A stretch of DNA of 64,000 nt from Panagrolaimus kolymaensis (GCA_028622995.1 JAJQJQ010000007.1:6820001-6884000), one strand, 5' to 3'. Counted from the first letter of the stretch, positions 46,732 through 58,515 are shown. Made by a program: numbers and translations. The notes: generated by a model from the letters alone, not told the origin.

Positions 46732-47533
46732 ATCGATGATGAAAATTCAAAAGCAAATTAACAGTTAACAAAGGAATTAAAAATTCGTAAATATGAAAGA
46801 GCGAAATGAGAAATTCAAGCTTATTTTAACTTTTTGATTTTACAAAAACAGAAGAAAAGAAAAAGTTGTAAAAATGAAAATATTTTTGGCGCCATTTTTT
46901 TTACAACTTTTCTTATTTGGCCACGTATTCGAAATTCATAATTCTTGTGAACTTCAGCAAGATAGGCGATAAGTTATAAGTAAAACCAAACTGAAGCCTC
47001 ATGACTTCGCAAATGCCTTTTTTTGTAAGCAATAATCGAAGCTTTTTATATCAACGTTTTTTTCTCCCTATTTTTGTTTGTTTTTGGCTGTGAAATTGAA
47101 ACCATTGTTTCAAATAAACTTTTTTTTATATCAACAAAAAATGCATAGAAAAGATTGTGAACTTTATTTAGTATTTATAAATCAAAAGAAACTTGGCTAT
47201 GGTTTGTAAATGGATACCATAAAAACAAAATACAAATTTGCTTTTTGAGATCAAAAACTGTGCTTTACATTATAAGCTTTAATTATCATAGAAGTTAATG
47301 CATACTATGTTTGCAACCTTAAAACTTTACGCTTATTTCTAATTCAAAAAAAACTGTGTAATCGCTGATGATGAAACAATAAATGCAAATGGTTAAAAAA
47401 AGGTGGTTGTAAATTAAACTAATACCATCTTGTAAAACCTCGATTCTCTGAATTACTTTAATTTTAGTATTCGTTTTACATAATATAAAATTTATTGAAA
47501 TCATATGAAGTACACAAAAAATCACACGAAAAT
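46732..47533. other. Intergenic stretch with a second copy of the protease-CAP promoter
   Basis: Upstream region of MATH-BTB 8, then the duplicated promoter segment (46995-47300), then AT-rich 3' flank of MATH-BTB 9. No further gene recognised. Confidence 0.6.
46995..47300. repeat. Orphan copy of the protease-CAP gene 2 promoter
   Basis: Matches 43445-43750 base for base by eye, including the TATA-like box (about 47043-47052) and the ATG context at 47001. No protease exon follows. Read on the minus strand it points at MATH-BTB 8, whose ATG lies about 265 bp downstream. Confidence 0.85.
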
Positions 47534-48681
47534 TTAAATTACAATGGATTTATAAAAAGTTTTTTTGAGAACATTCTTAGCAAATTCGCTATCAAGGTCA
47601 TCGAAATCTTTAACAAAAAATTTCTTAAGGTTGCAATCAACGATGAAATCCATGCATTTATCTTGAAGTTTGATACAATTTGAGATAAGAGAAGCATTTG
47701 CGATAGTACAAACAGTGGAGACGGAGATTTCATCCATTAATGAAGCTTCAATCAAGTCCTAAAAATAAAGCAAATGTTTCACAGTAGCAATAACTAAAGG
47801 ATTAATCAACTTACTTTGACATCTTGAATTTGGTATTTGTCAAGGAATTGAAGAACACCTGCTTTTTCTTTTACATTCAAACTTGTAATCTTGCGATCAT
47901 ATAAAAGTTGAATTGCAACTTCGACGATTTCAAAAGAGAAGTCAATGATTTTTATTTTGCTTTGGGTTACTTCTTTGAGTTTTGAATCAAACATGCCTTG
48001 AAAAACAGCTGAACTATCAGCGAGAACACATTTATGGACCTAAAAATCATGCAACTATAAAGTGAAAAATTTAAAATTGACTAACCTGAATGCTTTTTTC
48101 TCCAACCAAAACGGTGAAGTCTTTGTTTTTTCCATCCCAAAGACGGCGGCCTAAAGTTCCAACACCCCATTTGACTTCATTTTCAGCATTGCCATTTTCT
48201 CTTTCAACTTTTAAGATTCCTTCACATCTTACAGTAAATTTTCCATCGATGATAAACTTTTTTTCAAGATCAAAAAGTTCAGGTGTTTTGCAAAATGAAT
48301 TTTCACCCCGTGAACCTGAAGCGTTATATTCACAATCCTCTTCTTTAACATGACCAGCAGATTCACAGATAAATTTATAATCAGCTTTAACTTTCTTTTG
48401 GGTTCCAAGTTCTAAACACAAGAAAATCCATGTTTGACTACGACGAGCTTCTACATCTCCATTAGGATAAATTCTGAGAAAATACTTGACACCAGGAATA
48501 TTTGAACATTCATACTTTTCACTATCGTAACAATAAAATGAATCTTTCAAAGCTGCTAATTTTGCTTCTGCGATGGTCCATTTGATTGCAAGTGGAGATT
48601 CAATTTTCTAAAAAAGGAAAAAGTAACAAAGAGGAAAATAAAATAGAAACTTACATTTTGAGATGAAATTTCAGAAGCCAT
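47534..48681 (-). CDS. MATH-BTB protein 9
   Basis: Four exons (48681-48655, 48607-48086, 48039-47815, 47758-47534) give 332 residues. Leader as in MATH-BTB 7, MATH (KIESPLAIKWTI, RIYPNGDV, LFDLEKKFIIDGKFTVRC), BTB (VHKCVLADSSAVFQGMF) and BACK-like tail (STVCTIANASLISNC). The BTB loop RSPVF of the family is SSAVF here. Its MATH half is most like that of MATH-BTB 5 in the IDGKFTV segment. All junctions are canonical and frame is intact. Confidence 0.86.
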
Positions 48682-48955
48682 TTGACAAATGTTTAAAGAA
48701 GTCAACAGGATCAATCAAACAATTTGGAATAACAAAATGAGAAATACAAGTTTCAACGTTTTTGATGTTGCAAAAGTAACAAATGAAGAAAAAAAAGTTT
48801 AGGTTGTTTTTTTGCGCCAAAATTTTGCTGTTTCTTTTATCTGGCGCAGAATTTGAAATTCTCAATTTATGCTTATTTTTAGCTTTAAAGGTCATTTCAA
48901 ATCCAATAAAATTAACATGCGACGTTTTTAAGAGTTAAATATCAAAACCGTTTTC

Positions 48956-49836
48956 CAAATTCCTTAGTTTAATGAAGAAGATAAAAATTTATTGAACAAA
49001 CAAACGATATGAAACAACAACAAAAATAAAGTACATAAATTTGAGAAATCACAAGAAGAATTATGTTTTAGTTGTTTTATAAAAAGTATTTTTGAAGATT
49101 TTCAAAGCAAAATCTTTATCAAGTTCATCGAAATCTTTAACAAATATTCCATTTTTGCTGCAATTTACCAAGAAATCAATGCATTTGTTTTGAAGTTGGA
49201 TAGAATTTAAAACAAGAGAAGCATTTGCGATGTTACAAACAGTTGAGGCAGAGATGTCATCCATCAATGAAGCTTCGATCAAATCCTAAAAAAGAGAGTC
49301 AGCGATAAAGGCAAGAATAAAAGAAAGTTGAACTTATTTTGAGATTATGAATTTTATATTTATCAAAAAATTGAAGAACTTCAGCTTTTTCTTCCAATGT
49401 CAAATCAGAGATTTTACGATCATATAAAAGTTGAAGAGAAGTTTCGACACATTTAAAAGAAAAATCAGTGATATTCATTTTGCTTTGGGCAATTTCTTTC
49501 ATGTCAGAATTAAACAAATCTTGAAAAACTGGAGATCGATCAGCAAGCACACATTTATGAACCTATAAATAATGCAAAACATTAGAGTTAAAATTAAAAA
49601 GTTATTTACTTGAATGTTTTTTCCTTCGACAATAATGGTAAAGTCTTTGTTATTTCCTTCCCAAAGTTGATGACCTAATGTTGTTTCTTTCCATTTTCGT
49701 TTTCTTGAAACATTTTCTTTTTCAACAGTCAAAATTCCTTCACATTTGATTGTTAGTCTTCCATCAACAATAAATTTCCTTCTTTGATCAAACAGTCCGG
49801 CTGTGGTGCAGCATTTTTCTTCGCCCCATCCATAAT
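48956..49836. repeat. Segmental duplication, copy B
   Basis: Partner of 45482-46362, offset 3474. It carries the same altered splice donor, so the mutation predates the copying or was copied with it. Confidence 0.88.
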
Positions 49837-50200
49837 ATTTTGTAAATACATAAGCGAATTTTTTAGTAAAACCAGCACATTCAATAGTAAAATCAGCTTT
49901 GACATTCTTTTCATTTTTCAGATGCACACTCAAGAAAATTCCTACTTGTCCCCGATGCTCTTTATCATGTCCATTTGGATACATTTCCAGATAGTATACC
50001 ACACCAGGGATATTTGTAGCATCGAAGATTTCTGATTCCAAACCTCCATTAGCTGAATCTTTCAATGCTGCTAATTTTGCTTCAGCGATGATCCATTTCA
50101 TGGCAAATGGACATTCAATTTTCTAAAAACAGAAAAAAGTAACATAGAGAAAAATAAAATAGAAACTCTTTACTTTTTGAGTGATAATTTCAGAAGCCAT
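49061..50200 (-). pseudogene. MATH-BTB 10, same lost splice donor as MATH-BTB 8
   Basis: Exons align at 50200-50174, 50122-49610, 49562-49338 and 49285-49061. The 5' part of MATH is its own (KIECPFAMKWII, EMYPNGHD, FTIECAGF), while everything from GWGEEKCCTTAGLFDQ onward equals MATH-BTB 8. The donor after exon 3 is again ATAAGT, so read-through adds a short tail and removes the BACK-like exon. Its leader is MASEIITQK with donor GTAAAG. Frame is otherwise intact. It is a clear product of conversion or unequal exchange with MATH-BTB 8. Confidence 0.7.
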
Positions 50201-50989
50201 AATTATGATAAAAATTCAAAAGCAATATAATAACTATCAAAGTAACTAAAAATTCGTAAATATGAAAGAGTGAAATAAACGTTGTAAGATTTTTTAAAGG
50301 TTGGAAAATCAAGAAAAAACAATTTTTGCGTTAAGAAATTTTGGCCCCAAATTTTTTTATTTCTCTTTTTTTTTGCATATCATTTGAAATTCACAAATTC
50401 CAGCGGATTTTTTTAATTGATGAACCAATATAATGCCAAAAAATGCAAAAACTTTAAAAATGCTCTTAATTTTATATCATCGCTACTGCTTTCTAAATTG
50501 TTGGTTTCAATTACCTTAATACTCTACAAAATTTATTTATAAGCAAAGTTAATGCAACTAATTTTTGTTTTCTTGCAAAATGTTTGCTCATTTACAATTC
50601 TTGGAAACTTAAAGAAAAATATGCAGAAATTTTTTAACTAATTGCTTTAAACCCAAGACTTGTGTCACTGATATTAGGCTATGGAACTTTATTTTGTTGC
50701 TCCTCTTGCCCTTTTTTTAATATAAAAAGAATTTTGTGTTTAATTAATAAGTTTTTACTTTATCAGGAAATGGTACAACCAGATTAACAAACATCTTCTT
50801 ATCTCAAAAAGAACACCATTTTTATTAATAAAAGTTGAAAGACAATAATTTTTTTAGCTGATGATATAAATGTTTATTCAACATTATTTTTCATGATTTC
50901 TTTTTGAAACTTTTGATGTGATAAAACTTTCTTATTTTTTTTATTAATTCAAACCCTTGTAATTCTTCAATTATTTTGTTGAAAGAAGC
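50201..50989. other. Intergenic stretch
   Basis: AT-rich, promoter side of MATH-BTB 10. No gene recognised. Confidence 0.5.
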
Positions 50990-50990
50990 G

Positions 50991-51600
50991 CCATGGTTCC
51001 TGTTAAAAAAGCTATGGAAAAATTAGAGGATTTTACAATCTCCGTAAGAACTTTATATGTTGACTTTGTTTTTAAATTTTTTATTAAAAATAATTTCAGA
51101 AAACCAAATATCCATTTACAATTAAATGGATCATAGTTGAAAACAAATTGGCAGCTTTGAAAGATACGTTGAATGTATGTATGTTTCATTGAAACAATTG
51201 AAGCTTCAAACATTTTGTTGTTAAATGTCACCTTAAAATTTATTCATCCATTGGATTTAAAGAAGAACTTCGTGGCGAAGCACGGATTTTCTTATATTGG
51301 GATTTTGCAAATGAAAAGAAAGTTAAGGCTGATTATAAATTTTTCATCGAATCTGCAGATCTTACTGAAAAAATTAATGAAGAATATGCAAGTGGTCAAC
51401 TGGATGGGTAAAATTCATCTCCACCACCACTGAACTTTTTGTTCCAAAAAGCAATTTTACTATCGATGGAAAGTTTACTATCCAAACACAAGCGAGTTTT
51501 GAGTGGGGAAACGGAAAATGTTATGGTTAATCGTGAGCCATATTTGAACCAGACAATGTTTGCCAACTTTTTTTCAAAAATATTGATAAAGATTTTTCTA
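50991..51600 (+). pseudogene. Decayed MATH-BTB copy on the plus strand
   Basis: A leader-like exon at 50991-51041 (ATGGTTCCTG...) ends at a GTAAG donor. A TTCAG acceptor then precedes a recognisable MATH start, KYPFTIKWIIVENKLAALKD (from about 51108). Beyond that the family motifs (EASNI, the PNG turn, LRGEARIF, NEKKVKADYKFFIESA) appear in changing frames with several stops, and similarity ends within the MATH domain near 51600. No BTB exon follows. It is in opposite orientation to its neighbours and flanked by functional-looking members. Confidence 0.75.
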
Positions 51601-51840
51601 TAAACATTGTTAATACTTCTCCCATTTATCAAGGATGTATTTATTTTATGATTGGAAACGAAAAAATAAATGTGATATGGTTTAAAAAATGGTTGTGAAT
51701 CTAACTAACGCAATTTTATAAAACCTCGATTCTCTGAATTCCTTTTATTTTTAATATTCCTTTTTACATAATATAAAATTTATTGAACAAGAAAATAAAC
51801 ATAACAGAAACAAAGTAAATTACAAAAATTACAAGAAAAG

Positions 51841-52982
51841 TTAGGTTTCGATTGATGTATAAAAAGTATTTTCAAAGATTTTCATAGCAAATTCTCTATC
51901 CAAGAGTGCGAGATCTTTAATACAAATTCCTTTTTTGCTGCAACCAACGATAAAATCAATGCATTTTTGCTGAAGTTTGATAGAGTTTGAGATGAGAGAA
52001 GCATTTGTGATGGAACAAACGGTGGAGACGGAGATTTGATTCAACAATGAAGCTTCAACTGAGTGCTAAAAATGAAGATTAGTTTTCATATGAGAAAAGA
52101 ATAGATGAGCAATCAACATACTTTGAGATTCAAAATTTCGTACTTATCTAGGAATTGAAGAACACTTGTTTTTTCTTTTACAGTCATACTTGGAATCTTC
52201 CGATCATATAAAAGTTCAATAGCAACTTCAACAGTTTCAAACTTGAAGTCGGTAATGTACATTTTGTTTTCAAATACTTCTATCATACCAGACTTAAACA
52301 TTCCTTTGAAAACAGATGAACGATCAGAGAGAACAGATTTATGAACCTATAAATTGTTTGGATTTATAAGGTGTAAAAAGAATACTTACTTGAACGCTAT
52401 TTCCACCAATGATAATGGTAAAGTCTTTACTTTCTCCTTCCCAAAGCTCACGGCCTAAAGCTGTATTTTCCCATTTACGTTTTCGTGTACCATTTTCACT
52501 TTCAGTCGATAAAATTCCTTCACATTTGATGACGAGTTTTCCATCGACGATAAACTTCTTTGCTGGATCAAGAAGTTCAGCTGTGGTGCAACAAGTTTCT
52601 CCCCATCCATGATCATCTTCAAGATAGCCATGACTTTCATTGATGGTAACATTAGCAGACTCGATAAAAAATTTGAAAACAGCTTGAACTTTCTTTTCAT
52701 TTTCAAAAAGCAAATACAAAGAAATCCATGCTTGTCCACGACGGGCTTCTTCATCTCCATTAGGATAAATTCTAAGAAAATATTTTACACCAGGAATATT
52801 TGATGCATCGAAGAGAACAGTTTCCAAATATCCATCATCTGATTCTTTCAAGGCTGCCAATCTTTCTTCAGCGATGGTCCATTTAATTGCAAATGGATAC
52901 TCGATTTTCTAAAAAAGGAAAAAGTAACATAGAGAAAAATAAAATAGAAACTTACATTTTGAGATGAAATTTCAGAAGCCAT
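51841..52982 (-). CDS. MATH-BTB protein 11
   Basis: Four exons (52982-52956, 52908-52390, 52346-52122, 52065-51841) give 331 residues. MATH (KIEYPFAIKWTI, RIYPNGDE, LLDPAKKFIVDGKLVIKC), BTB (VHKSVLSDRSSVFKGMF) and BACK-like tail (STVCSITNASLISNS). The 3' end of MATH (NGTRKRKWENTALGRELWEGESKDFTI) nearly equals that of MATH-BTB 4, 19 kb away, whereas its 5' half does not. Exon 4 starts HSVEAS rather than DLIEAS. The upstream 130 bp match those of MATH-BTB 7 and 9. Confidence 0.87.
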
Positions 52983-53394
52983 TTGACAAATGTTTAAAGA
53001 AGACAACAGAATCAATCAAACAATTTGGAATAACAAAATGAGAAATACAAGTTTCAACGTTTTTGATGTTGCAAAAGTAACAAATGAAGAAGAAAAAAGT
53101 TTAGGTTGAAAAATTTTTACGCCAAAAATTTACTGTTTCTCTTGTTGGGCGCTGTATTTGAAAATTTGCATTTCTGCTCTTTTTAGATTGAAAAGCCAAA
53201 ATTAAATCCAACTAAAGTAACATATATGGGAAGCTTTTTGATCTTTATATTAAACCCGTTTTATAAATTATGGGTTATTTATTATCACACTCACGTACCA
53301 AACTCATTATTTTAAGACAAAAGATAAAAATTTATTGTACAAAAAAATATGAAACAAAAATAAAATACATAAATTTGAGAAATCACAAGAAGAA
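52983..53394. other. Intergenic, copied MATH-BTB upstream region
   Basis: First 130 bp closely match the upstream regions at 45159 and 48682. The rest is AT-rich 3' flank of MATH-BTB 12. Confidence 0.6.
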
Positions 53395-54535
53395 TTATGT
53401 TTTAGTTGTTTTATAAAAAGTATTTTTGAAGATTTTCAAAGCAAATTCTTTATCAAGTTCATCGATATCTTTAAGGAAAATTTTCTTTTGGCTGCAATTA
53501 ACGATGAAATCCATGCATTTCTCTTGAAGTTTGATAGAATTTGAAATGAGAGAAGCATTTGCGATGGAACAAACAGTATTGACGGATATATCATCCATCC
53601 ATGAAGCTTCTATCAAATCCTAAAAAGTGAGTAAGCGTTAAAGGTAAGAATAAAATAAACTTGAACTTACTATGAGATTTTGAATTCGATATTTATCAAG
53701 AAATTGAAGAACTTCAGCTTTTTCATCCAATGTCAAATCAGAGATTTTACGATCATATAAAAGTTGAAGAGAAGTTTCGACACATTTAAAAGAAAAATCA
53801 GTGATATTCATTTTGCTTTGGGCAATTTCTTTCATGTCAGAATTAAACAAATCTTGAAAAACTGGAGATCGATCAGCAAGCACACATTTATGAACCTATA
53901 AATAATGCAAAACATTAGAGTTAAAATTAAAAAGTTATTTACTTGAATGGGTTTTCCTTCAACCATAATGCTAAAGTCTTTGTTGTTTCCTTCCCAAAGT
54001 TGATGTCCTAATGTTGTTTCTTTCCATTTTCGTTTTCTTGAAACACTTTCCTTTTCAACAGTCATAATCCCTTCGCATTTGATGACCAGTTTTCCATCGA
54101 CGATAAATTTCCTTCTTGGATCAAACAGTTCGGCTGTTTTGCAACATTCATCTTCGCCCCATCCAATTGATTTTTTGTATTCATAACCAAGTTCTTGTGA
54201 AAAGCCAGCTGATTCAATTAAGAATTTGAAATTTGCTTTTATCTTCTTTTGATGTTCAAATTCCAATTGCAAGAATATTCCGACTTTTCCACGATTTTCT
54301 TCTTCATCACCATTAGGATAAATTGTAAGAAAGTATTCCACACCAGGAACATTTAAACATCCAAACTTTTTACATACATAACAATTAAAAGAATCCTTAA
54401 TTGCAGCTAATTTTGCTTCAGCGATGGTCCATTTAATCGCAAATGGATATTCAATTTTCTAAAAAATAATAAATAAATTATTATAACTCTTTCTTGGAAA
54501 TAACTTACGTTTTGTGATGAAATTTCAGAAGCCAT
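53395..54535 (-). CDS. MATH-BTB protein 12
   Basis: Four exons (54535-54509, 54458-53943, 53895-53671, 53619-53395) give 330 residues. MATH (KIEYPFAIKWTI, TIYPNGDE, LFDPRRKFIVDGKLVIKC), BTB (VHKCVLADRSPVFQDLF) and BACK-like tail (NTVCSIANASLISNS). Exon 3 and its upstream intron are almost the same as in MATH-BTB 8 and 10, but here the donor is an intact GTAAG, so this gene shows the state before the donor was lost. The 5' flank equals that of MATH-BTB 8 around 46680-46920. Confidence 0.87.
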
Positions 54536-55090
54536 ATCGATGATGAAAATTCAAAAGCAAATTAACAGTTAACAAAGGAATTAAAAATTCGTAAATATGA
54601 AAGAGCGAAATGAGAAACTCAAGCTTATTTTAACTTTTTGATTTTACAAAAACAGAAGAAAAGAAAAAATTGTAAAAATGAAAATATTTTTGGCGCCAAT
54701 TTTTTCACATGTTTTTTTATGTGGCGACATATTCGAAATTTAAAATTCTTGTGAATTTCAACAATATAGGCAAATGTTGTAAGCAAAACCAATTAAAGGT
54801 AAAAAGCTTAAAGACACTTTGAATTTTTATATCATCGCCGCTTTTTAAATTGTTAGGTTTTATTTTCACCATACACCTTTTGTAATTTTTAAGAATCTTT
54901 ATAATGGTCTTAGTTTCTTTATTTTTCAAACTTTCTTATATCGAGATGCAAAAAATCTTTATTTAAATTTTTGGAAGCAAGTGAACTTGATTGAATTAGT
55001 TAAATCGGAGAATCAAATATATAATTCAAACAAGTTTCAAAATTATTTTTAAAAATAAAATTTCTTTTTTTGGTTTTTCTCTTTCTTTTT
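54536..55090. other. Intergenic stretch
   Basis: AT-rich promoter side of MATH-BTB 12 and 3' flank of protease-CAP gene 3. No gene recognised. Confidence 0.5.
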
Positions 55091-56854
55091 TTATGCGTAA
55101 CAAAGTCCCAAAGTTGTATCACAATTGCTGTATCCCGTTTTGGTACATTGAGAATTTGCAGTGCAAGCTGAACCAACAGCATAGAGTGGTGCACCTGAAG
55201 TTGGGTAAGGACTAATAACACAAACAAGTTGCGATTTAATATCGGGAGTTGAACATGAATTCATTCCTAATGCACAACCAATCATGGCAGCATTGTCGAA
55301 TGCAAATGCAGCACCTCCAGCTGTTACAACGGCATTAGCACCTGATTGAGCTACAGTAAAACCAAAGAAATATGGTACACCAGTTGTAAGGGATTCGTCT
55401 AAAAAAATACTATGATCTAAAAGGAATTAAAAAGTTTGGAGGACTTACTGATGGAAGCTACAGCCCATGGGAAAGCAATGGTGGAAGTCATGGTTCCAGG
55501 AAGAAGGAAGCTAGCATTACAACTATTTATATAATTTTGTGCTGCGGTTTCAAAGGTGCAGTTATAAGCTAATTTATTCATATTTTTTGCTGCTGGAGCA
55601 TTAATGCCATTTGACATAACGAAAGTGCCTTTAGCAACTGCAGATCTTTTTCCATTAAAAAGTTGTAAAGCATAATTTCGAACAGCATTATTCATGGTTG
55701 TTACTCCATTACCAGCTGAACATCCAGCTAATGGAACAGCAGTGGTGGTTGAAGGTGGAACAGTTGGAGCAATAGTTGATGGAAGGGTTGCACTCGTATT
55801 AAGGAATGGAGCAGTAACTTGTGTAGTCATACCACAGAAATTTTGTCCTCGGCGGAATCGAACAAATCCATTCTCTCCCCAATCAGTTCCCCATGAATTT
55901 TTAGCAATCCAATAATCTGCTGTATATCCAACAATAACGATTCCATGCCCGCCAATGTTGTTTGCAGCGCATTCAGCTGCTGGCATATCCAAAATCCCTG
56001 AGCTATAAGACATGAAAGCTTGTGGAACGTTAAAAACCATAGTTGCTGGACCATAATTATAAAGTTGGGTGGCATAAGTGGATTCGTCAGTTCCAAAATA
56101 ATGATATCCACCAATATAGTATTTTTGGTTATTGCAGGCAGTGGTACATGTCCCATTGGTTGCAGTGTATGGATAACATGCTTCAGTAGTAATACCATTG
56201 GTTTTGACATAATCAAGAGTTTGGACGACATCGCCGCCGTTGCATTTGCCACCATAAGTGCTGCAACTAACCAAATTTTGTTCAGATAAATCAAGGGTTT
56301 GATTATATCGAAGAAGATATTGGGATTCAATTGCACCTGCTGTTGTAAAAGTCCAACATGATCCACATTGGGCTTGATTCTTAATGGGTGTAACTTTGCC
56401 ATAGGTACGGAAATCAAATGAAGCTGGAGATGTGGGATCAATGATGTTGTTGATGGCGCTGCGTTTGTTCCGAAGAGCTTCAGGATTTGTAACTCGAGCG
56501 CCGAGGAACTAAACTTTAAAAATGTTTTGAGGCTTAAAAATTATGGTTGAGCTTTACCTTTTGTTGTTCTTCAGTGGACATGAGAGAGAATTTATTGAGA
56601 CCAAATTTAGCATTTTTGAATCTTGATTGAAGCCCTTTCAAATTTTGTTTAGCTCGACGGAAATTTCCAAGACGTCGAGAAACTTCTGATGGATCCGATA
56701 ATTTCATTTTAAATTTGTTTACCAAATTTGTAAATTCTTCAGAATCGGGATCCGTTTTATTGAGAAGTTTTGTAAAGTCAAGGACTCCAGCTTGGGTTCC
56801 AATAATGGAAACACCCAAAATGAAGAAGCAACAAACATTGAAGAGAAAAACCAT
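55091..56854 (-). CDS. Papain-type protease fused to a degenerate CAP/SCP domain, copy 3
   Basis: Three exons (56854-56558, 56508-55449, 55398-55091) give 554 residues. Exon 1 (signal peptide and I29 propeptide) encodes the same residues as copy 1 across the 99 codons as far as I can compare. The C1A domain has IKNQAQCGSCWTF, GHGIVIVGY and KNSWGTDWGENGF, so Gln, Cys, His and Asn are present. The linker is short (about 25 residues, Thr/Pro). CAP-like part: NNAVRNYALQLFNGKRSAVAKG, KLAYNCTFETAAQNYINSC, then AMIGCALGMNSC and CTANSQCTKTGYSNC...GLCYA. Same intron positions and phases as the others. Expected to be a secreted zymogen; the role is unknown. Confidence 0.87.
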
Positions 56855-57708
56855 ATTTCTCCGAAATTATGACTTTCAAACAATTTCATAGCTTCTTTTA
56901 TATCAAAAATTTTTCAGAGGTGAAAAAGAAGCTAATTGTTCCATAAAAAGGTTGGTAAACATACACGTTTTTTTTACATTGTGAATTTAATTTTTTTATT
57001 TAATCCATGAAAGTTGAAATGTTACCAACCATTGTTGTTGTATTTTCTCCATGCCTTCTTCATATTAAAATGACAACTATTCAAACAGCTACGAAAAAAT
57101 TTAATATTTACATTATATTTCGATTTATGATTTAAAGAAATAATAATGACAAAGGTTAAACCCAATTTAATCGTGTGCTTTAGTTGTTTCACTTTTTTCT
57201 TGTTGGTTTTTGCAAATGAAAACAATGCATTTTGAAGAAGAAGAAAAAAAGGAATTTTGTTAAACACACCCAATTTCTAAGCTTTGATTAAAACAAAAAA
57301 ATATGAAAGGATTTTGAGTATGGATAATTGAGCATGATTGTGCATTGTTGTAAAAAGAGTAAAAGAAAATAAATAAAACAATTTTATGAGCAGCTTTGAA
57401 ATTTATTTTAACCATTTGGATTGCTGCTTACATACATATTTTTTAAAAATACAAAATCAATAAAAAGCGATGTTTGAAAAATACAAATTTGCAAATGTCG
57501 TTTTTAAAGGCTTTTTTCATTTTGCTACAGTAACTTTCATATTTCGATAGAGGCAGAATTTTTTCAGATTCGATTTTGCTTATTTGATGATGGAATTTTG
57601 GAACTGTGTCATTGCATATTTGTTTATTATAAAAAAGTAACGAAATTGAAAAAACAAAAAAAATAAAATTCAACGATTTCTCAACCACAAAAAAAAATAC
57701 ATCATAGT
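56855..57708. other. Intergenic stretch of about 0.85 kb
   Basis: Promoter of protease-CAP gene 3, then AT-rich spacer with no recognisable gene. Confidence 0.5.
56895..56903 (-). promoter_or_regulatory. TATA-like box of protease-CAP gene 3
   Basis: GATATAAAAG on the minus strand, about 45 bp upstream of the ATG, in a context nearly the same as in copy 1. Confidence 0.55.
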
Positions 57709-58515
57709 TTATTTTTTCATTGATCTTCGATTTTTTTTATTGGCTGATGCAGATTTTTTATTATCTTCATCAGGTTCACAAAGGCTTCCTTCCATTTTAG
57801 TTACTCGAACATTATAAATTGAAAGAAATTGTTCAACAATTTGATTAAAAACATTTTGAGATAATTTTGCAGGTAAAACAAAATTAATGGTATAATTTGC
57901 TTGAATATTTTCTTTTGAACCCGGAAATAATACAGATGTTCTTGCCATATCTTGGGTAAAGAAACTTTTAAAAGCTAACGATGGAGCTTCTCAATGGCTT
58001 AAAAATAACCCTATTTAAACTACTTTTAGCAAGGCTATGCTCAAGCTTATCAAATGCAAAGGTGGGAAACCTACAACAAATTTAAGTTCATTCATCATCG
58101 CTCGAAAATCCAATATATTCTTTTTCCAATCAACTTCGTCACTTTGTTGGGAAGCTTCAACCGTTTGTAATTCCAATCGATCGCTTTCAGATAATAACCA
58201 TTTTCTCAAACTTTTCTTGAGAGCTGCAAAAAAGAAAGAATTAGACTAATCATAAATAAAATAAAGGAAAAAACATGTACATTCAATAAATGGATATGGA
58301 AGATTTTCCTTTCGCATAATCTCATCAAAGCAATGAATAACTTGAACATCAAGGGGATCTTCAAAAGGTATTACACATTCACAAGTTACTTTTCTTTTGT
58401 ATGGACCAACATTAATTTCTTGAGTAAATGTACAAAGTTCTGGAGGAATTTTAAGGGAAGTTGTTGTTGGTTCATAAGGTTGAGGATTAGGTGAGATGGC
58501 TTCTATTGTTGACAT
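57709..58515 (-). CDS. Unrecognised protein of about 209 residues
   Basis: I do not recognise the family. A three-exon model (58515-58281, 58223-58071, 57950-57709) stays in frame for 209 residues. The N-terminus (MSTIEAISPNPQPYEP) is Pro-rich, followed by a compact segment (KVTCECVIPFEDPLDVQVIHCFDEIM), a Lys/Ser/Leu helix, an acidic stretch and a C-terminal Lys/Ser/Arg tail (KKSASANKKNRRSMKK). No signal peptide or membrane segment is obvious. The junctions of exon 2/3 use a weak GTTTCC donor and a CCCAAG acceptor, so two separate small genes, or a different exon 3 start, remain possible. Confidence 0.5.

Noticed and set aside
57709..57948. Separate 79-codon gene starting MARTS
   Set aside because: It can be joined in frame to the two upstream exons, giving a single 209-residue protein; kept as an alternative in the evidence.
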